Origin: Takifugu bimaculatus
Lineage: Eukaryota; Chordata; Actinopteri; Tetraodontiformes; Tetraodontidae
Assembly: GCA_004026145.2 (NCBI GenBank)
Contig: CP034991.1
Span: 3,680,794 to 3,744,793 of the forward strand
Direction: 5' to 3'
DNA: 64,000 nt
The translations under genes were made by a program, and so were the position numbers. Positions 37,362 to 47,291 of the stretch are shown piece by piece. Under the pieces are notes generated by a model. It made no database searches. It was not told where the DNA came from and worked only from the letters and a program-made list of their open reading frames with translations. Each line of letters begins with the position of its first letter. Within the stretch, counting starts at the first letter, position 1.

Positions 37362-37559
37362 GGTGGAGGTTAGTCCATCTGTGCTGAAATGAAGGCGCTG
37401 CACTTGTCAAGTGGAGCCTCCGCCGCCGCACTGTTAGTGGCAGTGTGTGGGGTGAGGGGGTCACACCTTACAGTGGTGAAGTCATGTTGGCTACTTCTGT
37501 GTGAATGTGAGAATGAGGACTAAAAACACATTCTATTCTAAAATGTGAACCTGTGAAAT

Positions 37560-38583
37560 TCCACTGTCAACTAGACAGATGCACCGCAATGAATCCACCA
37601 CCCAAGTATTTTCAACCACTGGTGCCACACTGACAGTGTATGCGCCCAAGCAGAAGAAGACTGTATATGTTCTCAGCAGCATGCACAGCATGATTCAGAC
37701 ACAGGATACCACCAAAAAGAAGCCAAACACCATCACACGCTACAACACGACAAAGTGCGGCGTCGATGTCATGGACCAGATGGTGCGAGAGTACACTGTC
37801 CGCGCAGGAACACGGCGCTGGCCAGTAGCAGTGTTCTATAACATGATAGATATGGCAGCACTGAATGCACACGTGCTCTATCAGTTATGCACCGGGAGGC
37901 AGGAGAGACGGGTGGATTTCCTGCTGGAGCTTGCAAGAGAGTTGGCTCAAACCCACGTGGGTATGAAAAAGGCCCAAAAGGAACAATTATTTCGACAACA
38001 ACCCTCCACACCACAACTAGGAAAAACAGCCAAGTGTCAGGCTAAAATTAAATGTAAGAACAATCATGCAACTGTGCGCTGTGTTGACTGCTACCGATAT
38101 ACATGTGGGAAATGCCGAAAGGAACAATGTTTTTTTTTTTTGTTAGTTTTTTACTATTTTTAGCACAAAAATAACAATTATTTCTGCAACAACCCTCCAC
38201 ACCAAAACTGGGGAAAAGTTGCTTTTTCATTCTTTGTAAATATGTTGTTTTTTTAACAATAAATGTCAGTGTGTCAATCCCTTCCTTCCTGTTGATCCTT
38301 TCCACTGCATACAGCTCATAGTCCAGTTTAAGTCTTTATGGCTATGTTCACTGAGGTATTTATCCATCTCACAACTAAAGCTTGCTCTCAAAAGAACCTC
38401 CTGAGCTGTAAGGTATGTCCCCTCCCCCACACAGGTTCAAGTGGCTCCGGCTGTGTGCCACTAACAGCCACATTTCCATAACAAAATGAGTGTCCACAGG
38501 GGGGACTTGGGGCCATTTGGCCCTCTTGTGGGTTTTCTAGGTAAAAACGCCAAATGGCCCCTCTCTGGGACTTCTAGTGTTAA
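37560..38583 (+). pseudogene. piggyBac transposase remnant (PGBD4-like C-terminal part)
   Basis: Open frame 37,579-38,163 encodes the C-terminal part of a piggyBac-type transposase: TLTVYAPKQKKTVYVLSSMH, KPNTITRYNTTKCGVDVMDQ, RRWPVAVFYNMIDMAALNAH, and a cysteine-rich zinc-binding end (CKNNHATVRCVDC, CGKCRKEQC). The first two DDD catalytic residues are upstream and missing. The 3' end is preserved, ending GGGACTTCTAGTG next to TTAA at 38,580-38,583, the piggyBac target. The 5' end is lost. It lies about 200 bases upstream of, and divergent from, itga2-A. Confidence 0.82.
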
Positions 38584-39772
38584 TTCGATTATTTACAGCC
38601 CAGCGATTCATGGTGTAGAGCAAAGCTGAGGAGATTTACAGGTCAGAAGGTCTAAACTGAAGAACAAATACTGTTACCGGAGAGTACAGAGATTGTAATT
38701 GTTACTGTGGAAGGAACGTGGACATTGACAGCTGTTTACTGACAGATAATTACATCCACTAAAGCCTATTTTTCATGAGCCGCTCAGTCACAGCAGCGAT
38801 TCTGTCATTTAAGGGAGTCACGGCAAGTTTTGTGGGGTTTTGTTGCTGTTTTTCTTCTCTTTGTTCATGCTGCTGTGACTGAGTCACTTGTGAAGGAAGT
38901 CTGACGTCACTTTGATTTCATAGATTTACAACAGAAAGGCTGCTTTGTGAACAGAGGTTGTGGAATCCCAGTGATGAAACTCTTTTCTTCTCCTATTATG
39001 GGTTCCTGGCCCATCGAGACGGGATGAACGTCACGAACACCAAGACCACGCTCAGAATGTGCAGTCTCACTCTCTGCACAGGAAGTCATAAGCCTTGCTG
39101 AAGAGCACTTAACTAATAATAACAGAGAATTTCCCCATTGTTTTACGCATTTTTGAAGGCATTAGTCCATCATCAGCGCTGTGACTGATTCAAGCCTTCT
39201 TTGTGCTTCCTGTGATGCATCAGTTCTCCTCAGCGGTGAAGGCCACAGAGCAATTCCTGGGAAATCTCACTCACTGGAGTCTGAAAACTGGAGTCTGTCT
39301 TGGCCGCTCTGCTACAATCTGAGGAAGGATCTGATGAAGATGTCTTCCTGTTGACCAAAAAGAAGGATTCTGACTCATCTGAGGCCGCGCTGAGATATTT
39401 ATGAACACAGAGCTTCCAGATATGTTTTACTGTATTTCTGGGGCCTATTTGGTTCCTTCATTGGGTCTAATTGGGGTTGTTCAAAAGCTACACTCAGCAA
39501 CTCGGTGCGTTTTTCTTTAGAATCTGTCTGCTGGATATTTTAGTTTTGAGGTTTTAGTTCTGACCTTTGGCCGCTGTACTGTTAGTCAACGGGGCCGATC
39601 CAAGGATCTGACCACCTCCCTCGCTCCCGCCACGTCTCCCAGGAGGTGAAACGCAGGATTGATTATATGACATGGGAGCATCAAGCCATAGTATTTTTGG
39701 ATGTAATCAACTGGCAGAAAAAGGGGGGGCGGTTTCCCAGCCTGAAACTCCCACAGTTCCCATCTCCATTTG
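38584..39772. other. Unannotated stretch between piggyBac and LINE
   Basis: I see no gene or known repeat. It is duplicated in unit B with few changes. Confidence 0.5.
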
Positions 39773-42354
39773 CCCCTCCCTGGGCTACCACCTTATCGTG
39801 GTGGAGGGGTTTGCGTGTCCCAATGATCCCAGGAGCTCCGTTGTCTGGGGCTTTATGCCCCTGGTAGGGCCACCCATGGCAAACAGGTCCTAGGGGAGGG
39901 ATCAGACGAAGCGTAGCCCAGACCTCCCTATGATGAAGAACAGCATTGGTCCTACGTTTCCCTTGCCCGGATGCGGGTCACCGGGGCCCCCTCCTGGAGC
40001 CAGGCCTGGGGGTGGGGCACGTTGGCGAGCGCCTGGTGGCCGGAACTCTGCCCATGGAGTCCGGCCGGCTATAGCCCGAAGAGGCAACATGGGACCCCCT
40101 TCCCATGGGCTCACCACCTGTAGGAGGGGCCAAGGGGGTCGGGTACATTGTGTTTTGGGTAGCGGCCGGAGGCAGGGACCTTGGCGGTCTGATCCCGGGC
40201 TGCATAAACTGGCTCTAGGGACATGGAATGTCACCTCTCTGGTGGGAAAGGAGCCTGAGTTGGTGCGCGAGGTTGAGAAGTTCCGACTAGATATAGTTGG
40301 CCTCACCTCGACACACAGCAAGGGCTCTGGAACCAGTCTTCTCGAGAGGGGTTGGACTCTCTACCACTCTGGAGTTGCCGATGGTGAGAGGCGACGGGCA
40401 GGGGTGGCAATTCTCGTTGCTCCCCAGCTCAGTGCCTGTATATTGGAGTTTACCCCGGTGGATGAGAGGGTAGCCTCCCTTCGCCTTCGGGTGGGGGGAC
40501 GGATCCTGACTGTTGTTTGTGCCTATGGTCCAAACAGCAGTTCAGCGTATCCACCCTTTTTGGAGTCCTTAGAGGGAGTGCTGGAGAGTGCTCCTTCTGG
40601 GGGCTCCCTCGTCCTCCTGGGTGACTTCAATGCTCACGTTGGCAATGACAGTGTGACCTGGAGAGGGGTGATTGGGAAGAACGGCCCCCCTGATCTGAAC
40701 CCGAGTGGCGTTTTGTTACTGGACTTCTGTGCTCGTCTCAGATTGTCCATAACAAACACCTTGTTCAGACAAGGTGTCCACATGTGCACTTGGCACCAGG
40801 ACGCCTTAGGCCGCAGATCGATGATCGACTTTGTGGTTGTGTCATCGGATTTGCGGCCGCATGTTCTGGACACTCGGGTGAAGAGAGGGGCGGAGCTGTC
40901 AACTGATCACCACCTGGTGATGAGTTGGCTCCAATGGTGGGGGAGGATGCCGGACAGACCTGGCAGGCCCAAACATGTTGTGAGGGTCTGCTGGGAACGC
41001 CTGGCAGAGTCCCCTGTCAGAAGGAGCTTCAACTCACGCCTCCGGGAGAGCTTTGACCATGTTCCGGGGGAGGCGGGGGACATTGAGTCCGAGTGGACCA
41101 TGTTCCGTGCCTCCATTGTTGAGGCGGCTGACCGGTGCTGTGGCCGCAAGGTGGTTGGTGCCTGTCGTGGTGGCAATGCCTGAACCCACTGGTGGACACC
41201 AGCAGTGAGGGATGCCGTCAAGCTGAAGAAGGAGTCGTATCGGGCCTTACTGGCCTGTGGGATTCCTGAGGCAGCAGATGGGTACCGGCGTGCCAAGCGG
41301 AGTGCAGCTACGGCCGTTGCCGAGGCAACGACCGGGGCGTGGGAAGAGTTCGGTGAGGCCATGGAGAACGACTTTCGGACGGCCTCGAAAAGGTTCTGGA
41401 CCACCATCCGGCGTCTGAGGAAGGGGAAGCAGTGCACTGTCAACACTGTGTATAGTGGTGATGGTGTGCTGCTGACCTCAACTCGGGATGTTGTGGATCG
41501 GTGGAAGGAATACTTCGAGGACCTCCTCAATCCCACCAACACGCCTTCCAGTGAGGAAGCAGGGCCTGGGGACCTGGAGATGGGCTCTCATATCTCCGGG
41601 GCTGAAGTTGCCGAGGTAGTCAAAAAACTCCTCGGTGGCAAGGCCCCGGGGGTGGATGAGATCCGCCCGGAGTTCCTTAAGGCTCTGGATGTTGTAGGGC
41701 TGTCATGGTTGACTCGACTCTGCAACATCGCGTGGACATCGGGGGCAGTGCCGCTGGATTGGCAGACCGGGGTGGTAGTCCCTCTTTTTAAGAAGGGGGA
41801 CCGGAGGGTGTGTTCCAACTATAGGGGGATCACACTCCTCAGCCTCCCTGGTAAGGTCTATTCAGGGATACTGGAGAGGAGGGTCCGCCGGACAGTCGAA
41901 CCTCGGATTCAGGAGGAGCAATGTGGTTTTCGTCCTGGGCGTGGAACAGTGGACCAGCTCTACACCCTCAGCAGGGTCTTCGAGGGTGCATGGGAGTTTG
42001 CCCAACCAGTCCACATGTGTTTTGTGGACTTGGAGAAGGCATTCGACCGTGTCCCTCGGGGGGTCCTGTGGGGGGTTCTCCGAGAGTATGGGGTGTCGGG
42101 CCCGCTGATACGGGCTGTCCACTCCCTGTACAATCGGTGCCAGAGTTTGGTCCGAATTGCTTGACCCCCGGGAAGACCCAGGACACGTTGGAGAGACTAT
42201 GTCTCTCGACTGGCCTGGGAACGCCTGGGGATCCCTCCGGATGAGCTAGAAGAAGCAGCTGGGGAGAGGGAAGTCTGGGCTTCTCTCCTTAGGCTGCTGC
42301 CCCCGCGACCCGACCCGGATAAGTGGTAGAGAATGGATGGATGGATGGATGGAT
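39773..42354 (+). mobile_element. APE-type LINE, internally deleted (copy A)
   Basis: Non-LTR retrotransposon with a fish LINE-like leader (GTGGTGGAGGGGTTTGCGTG). The frame 39,930-41,183 encodes an apurinic-type endonuclease: LGTWNVTSLVGKE, VVCAYGPNSS, LLGDFNAHVGND, RRSMIDFVVVSS, STDHHLVMSW. An in-frame TGA at 41,181 is followed by the reverse transcriptase start (to 42,164): GGKAPGVDEIRPEFLKA, PLFKKGDRRVCSNYRGITLL, QCGFRPGRGTVDQ, CFVDLEKAFDRVPRG (motif A). Coding then jumps straight to the 3' end, so motif B and the catalytic FADD/YADD box are deleted. It ends in ATGG repeats (42,333-42,353). Clade not assigned. Confidence 0.88.
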
Positions 42355-43909
42355 TTGCCGAAGACCCAGGTAGAGGTCGACCTGTCTTCACAGGCACATT
42401 GCTGCCGTCATTTGTCTTATCAGTTAAAACTGTTTTGGTTTTTTTCCCCATTTACAAGAACTTATGATTACTTTATCTATGGCAGCATTTTACAAAATCT
42501 ATCTGATCACCCAAACTCTACAACGATGTGTTGCTTCCTTTTCACTTGCAACCACAACTTCCTTTTCCTTAGAAAAATGAGCAGAAACTCGTTTCACCAG
42601 AGCCTCGTTTGCTTTATGAAAATTGTTTGGCTCAGATAAATGCATAAGAAAGCAGGCAGCATCAATAAATGAAACACTTATAAATATCTAAAGTATAATT
42701 TCCAGTTACTGCTGATGTTTGAATATTGCTGATTCCCTTTAATAGAGAAAGAGTTTGATTTCTGTTGTCATGTGTGGCTGTGAGAACATTTTCACTGATC
42801 CTCAATCAACTCAAGGAACAAATATTTAACTCAGAAGGATTTATTGCAGGAAAATAATACCATAAATAATATTTACAAACTATAAAACAACATTCCGTTC
42901 TTGTGGGGTTCAATGCTGGTGATGTCATCTATCATTTGAGACATCATTAGATGCTTAGAAAGCTAAATCCAGAAACTTAAATAAATGTTGGCCTACGCTC
43001 TAATATTTCTTCCAAATTATTTAAAGATTAAATGTCTAAAATGTTTAGGTTTAATTACAGGAAAATAAGGGTTTAAAAATAAGCCATAATACTGAATGTG
43101 AATTCAGACAATGTGCAGTAAGTGTTCCAGCAACGTCCACAGGCTCTAAATAATGAGTTGGGTTTGACGGCCCGCAGCGTCTCTCTGTGGCATTAGCACA
43201 GAAGCTCTCACGCTTGAGGTCAATTTAACTTTTCTAAACCAACACCAAATTTCCACTTCGAAATGCCTACGTGTTGATTTGGGTCATTTTTTTTGTGCCT
43301 CCACTGTGAGTGGGAGGAATATTTGATGAATTTGCTGTTGTAAGCAACTGCTCCGCGTCATCTTTAACAAAGTTAACTTGCCAAATTGCCCTGACGTGAT
43401 AAAGGGAGGGTGACAACGGACTGAACCTGTGGTCCAGCTCAAGCGCTCCAGGTGGAAATTTGTGATGGGGAAAAAATCCTCATGAAATAAGAAAGGAAGG
43501 AAAAAACAATCACTGCACTCGTTCAGAGAAAACAACAGTAGAACCCACCAACAAACACCCATGTCTTCAAGGAGGAAAGCCATTCTTGATGTTGCAATAA
43601 AGGCCAACTTACAAACGTCAGAGGGGGCAACGATGCAGAAATGTTGTGATTTAAATGCTTGCTTTTGGTAGAACGAACTGTTCTCAAACCCTTCGTCCTT
43701 CAACGATCCATCAGAGGACCTGGGGAACCACGGGCACCCATAGAGCCTCGCAGGTTCTAATGGTTGGGTGGTTGTTGTCGTTGAATGTTTTCTATATGTT
43801 GTTTTATGTTACAATGATGGTATGGTGAATTGTATAATGTCATTTAAGTAACAGATTATAATTATGTATTAATTACATTGTACTTCCCCACTAATATTTA
43901 ACTCATCAT
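42355..43909. other. Featureless stretch ending at the duplication junction
   Basis: AT-rich sequence without recognised exon or element. The junction with unit B is at 43,909/43,910, with no gap and at most about one base of microhomology. The matching right end of unit B would lie beyond the window. Confidence 0.6.
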
Positions 43910-44065
43910 TGCGTTATGTCATGCGAGGGGACATTTTCGCCTTCGCGCGTTCAAATAGCCAACTCTGACGCGCTACAACGGTGAACATCAAGCTCGGCCC
44001 ATCACTGGGAAAGCGAAATGATTGTGCATTGTGAGAAAACAAAGGGGAAATGAGTGCACCTCCAC

Positions 44066-45883
44066 CTTTGCAAGGTATGCAATTGGGAGCTCCGCCATTG
44101 AAGATCATCCATCTAAAGAGCGTGCTGTTGGGGACGTCCTCCTCGGTCCAGGAAGTCCCCAGTCTCCCGCTCCGACAGCACTCCTCCCTGCTCATCCCGG
44201 GCATGTAGAGCACCTGGCACCTTCCGTTCTTTCCCTGCTGCAACAGAGAAAACAGCTCGAATGTCGCATGTTGCCCGTCTGAAACCGCTGACCCAGACGC
44301 ACAGGACTCACAGCCCGTATTATCCGAGACGCTCCCTCCCTCCCTTTCCGCCCTCCCAGCAGCGTTTTGTCTGATTTTTTTCCTTTTCTTTTCTTTTTTT
44401 TTCTTCTTTTTCTTTTGCGAGACTTAACACTTGCCTAACTCACATGTGACTGACAGCCCAGAGGACAACCACAAAAGTCTGAATAATTTTCAGGGGTTAG
44501 CGTTACTCCTAAAGCCTGCATAAGAAAGTGGAGCGTCTAGACCAGGGGTGGGCAAACATTTTGATTCGTGGGCCACAATGGGTTCTAACATTTGACAAAG
44601 GGGCCGGACCAGGAGCAGATGGATGGATGGAGTGCTTTGGTAACCTCACCTCATTGGAGAAAAAATACACATCTTGGGATATGGAGAAAACATGTGCTTT
44701 AATTTCAAATGAAAATGAAGAGAAGCATTACAACAAAATATCTGACTTTGGAATGAGTCTTAAAACACTTAAAATCAAATGAATAAAATGTGCCTTTTTT
44801 AAAAAAAAATAATAACCATTTCTATTTTAAAGCACTGAAAGTTCTGTTATCCTTCAGGATATCACCATCACTCTCCTCCTGACTGTCTTTTTTCTAGTGG
44901 GAAAACACCAGAATTGCAGTGAAAATTTAACATTAACAAGGTTTATTCATTTAATTTTTCAAGTTTGGCGGGCCGGATTAAAACGTTTAACGGGCCGCGT
45001 GTGGCCCCCGGGCCTTAGTTTACCCATGCCTGGTCTAGACAGTGTGAAATGGCATCAATTCCCAAGCAGAAAAACAGGGATTTTCGGAAAACACACCGGC
45101 GCCGGACACCAATGAGCTCCAAACGATGTCCTGCTTATTACCAAATCATTGTAAACTTCATTTTACGCATACTAGCTCCCAATGATATAGTTGATCCAGC
45201 CGACGTAGAGCGAACAGGGCATAAAGTGGCGATTAACTGAGGTGCTTCTCGAAAATAAGATCGTTTTTTTAAATTCAGTAATGGCTCTGAAGTTATTGAG
45301 ATGTTTGAAGCCTTTAGTTTACTACATCGGGGATGGCAAAGATCGCAAAACGTATAAAATACGTAGTCGGGAAAATCCTGCTGGATATTTATTCAAGTTA
45401 TTAATATTAACATCCTTACTATTTTTCAGTTTAAACACAGATCGAATATGATCAGGTACTGAGAGGAGCTGAAACAGCCTCCGACAACAGCGTGGCGGCT
45501 TTACAGCGCGCCTGGCGAGAGCTGCAAAACTTGCCATGTAGACTCACTTTGAAGTGTCCCATATGGCACCTGTTTTATGGACGCTTTACGCACGCACCGT
45601 CGGATGCGTGCAGGGTTTTTCCCCCCAGCAGAAGAAAGAAACAGGAGAGAGGAATTTTGATGATGAAAAGTTTGCCAGTGGTTCTAAATGTGCCGCTCGG
45701 CACTGAGACGCCCTCTGAGTCTGACAGAAGCCGAAGTTTGGGTCAGGAAAGAAAAGGACAGAATAAGAGGAAGACTGATGCGGAGGGCTTACCTTGAACT
45801 TTTTGATGTTCCATGAGGTGACAAAGCCACATGAACAAGAGCAAAATGCCCGGGTGGAGGTGGTGTTTCAGCATCCCAAACAT
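44066..45883 (-). pseudogene. fst: fst-B: truncated follistatin, exons 1-2 only
   Basis: Exon 1 (45,793-45,883; signal peptide) is intact with its GTAAGC donor, and the upstream TATA region is also copied. Exon 2 survives as 44,066-44,243 but lost 21 bp covering 7 intron bases (TTTACAG, the acceptor) and the first 14 coding bases. A neighbouring TTGCAG could serve as a cryptic acceptor, but it changes phase and meets a TAG in the same exon. Exons 3-6 are absent because the duplication begins in intron 2. A hAT element sits in intron 1. No follistatin can be made from this copy. Confidence 0.93.
44543..45032. mobile_element. Non-autonomous hAT transposon in fst-B intron 1
   Basis: 490 bp with imperfect terminal inverted repeats (CAGGGGTGGGCAAAC and, inverted at the other end, CAGGCATGGGTAAAC) and an 8-bp target duplication GTCTAGAC (44,535-44,542 and 45,033-45,040). 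Unit A has a single GTCTAGAC at about 18,168-18,175, the clean empty site. The GGGCCGGATTAAAACG-type ends are typical of widespread fish hAT elements. It encodes no transposase. Confidence 0.92.
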
Positions 45884-46403
45884 GATGGAGCGGCAAAGTG
45901 AAGTACGTATCTGACACAGGCAGCGCAAAAGTAATCTTCTTACGGTGGCAGTGTTGAATAAGTGTCAGTCTGAGAATGCAGCGTCTCTTTTTAAATCTAT
46001 AAGGGGTCTGGGGTTGACTGTCTCTGGTGGGCGGTCTCCTCTTCTGTAGGGGTGGGGAGATTTTTTTTCTCCTTACCAAAGTTCTCTCAATCCTGATGGT
46101 TACAAGCAACTTTCTCTCGCCATAATAATAAAGGAATGTGGCAATTAAAAACAAGGCTTACAGGGCTTCATGTGTGATATAAAAACACAGTTGAATGGGA
46201 ACAATAACAACAACTGTAATAATGATAACAATACCAATGTCAACGTGTATTTATATGTCAGTGTTTTATTACTGTATAATTAAACAAACGGCCCCGCAGC
46301 CAACATACCTTTCCGGACGTCTTTATTAATGTCTCTATTCCGTGGTAACTGATATTTTTTCCACCAACTGCAGACAAAAGTGTAAATCTTTTGATGAGAG
46401 TTT

Positions 46404-47291
46404 TAATTGGAGTAGAGACGTATTGAGGTTGTTAAAAGAGCGGCGAGCAGGACAGCTGCATTATGCTTCCACTTAGTGGTGAGGTTGTGGTAATACACAA
46501 GAACCTGGCCTACAAAAGCGTCAATAAAATAGCGTCTCACACAGATTTGCTTCTTATAAATAAAAAGGACAGTAAAATGACAGCATAGCTATTATTTTAG
46601 AAACTTTATTTGTTTTTCATACTGCAGCAGTAAAGGGAAAATCTGCAGGTTTGGACCAACATCAGATTTAAATCAAATCACCCACAAACTTAATCAGCAG
46701 ATTGTCGCCTCAGTTTTGAAAATTTAATTTGTTTTCAAAACCATTTGTACCTGACATGATCTACTATATGTGGTAAAAAAAAAAAAAAATCTCCAAACTA
46801 CACATTATACAATAAAAGTAGCAACTCCAGCAGAATCGTGTTGTCTCATAGCTTTTCACGTAAGACCCAAAATGAAACACCATCATTTTATGTTACAGTA
46901 TTTACAGAGAAGTCATAGTTCTCTAAGATAGGAATTATAATAGCAAAAGTTTAAAGTAAGAAAACCCTGAGAGCCAGAGTTGGCAGTCAATGTCTGACTG
47001 GATACAGTGTTCATGTCACAATATAAACCGTGAAGGTGTTACCAGTTCACCCTCGCAACAAGTGGCCTCTACAGCCTGGTGTCATTCAGGAATAAACAGT
47101 CTCCACATTTATTAATTCAGTGCATAGAGAAACTGTGAGCGGAGAGTCCATACCACCACAACAGCTTCCATTTCACCAAAGCACCCAACCTCCAGTGAGC
47201 GAGCGACAGGCCTTTTCTGCTTTGCAAGGACCAGGATCGATAACGGAACCAGTCCAGGAAGGAGGAAAAGCTGCAGTTTTCCCTCTCCGGC
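46404..47291. other. Unit B fst upstream / itga2-B 3' flank, with deletion scar
   Basis: At 46,403/46,404 sequence corresponding to 19,539 joins sequence corresponding to 21,734, removing 2,194 bp across GTTT microhomology. The remainder holds the itga2-B 3' UTR, with AATAAA on the minus strand at 47,106-47,111, and the uninterrupted gypsy target TTAATTCAG. Confidence 0.8.

Larger units (their letters stand above)
17521..43909. repeat. Tandem segmental duplication, unit A
   Basis: 26,389 bp. The sequence from 17,521 (TGCGTTATGTCATGCG, in fst intron 2) reappears from 43,910 and stays collinear to the window end. Unit A contains fst exons 1-2, the fst upstream region, the gypsy element, itga2-A, a piggyBac remnant and a LINE. 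The right end is inferred from where unit B begins. The breakpoint is 17 bases upstream of fst exon 3. Confidence 0.93.

Noticed and set aside
39902..40321. 139-codon minus-strand open frame in the LINE
   Set aside because: Antisense shadow of the endonuclease-coding region.
43284..43703. 139-codon minus-strand open frame before the duplication junction
   Set aside because: No recognisable domain; no splice partner; no homologous context.
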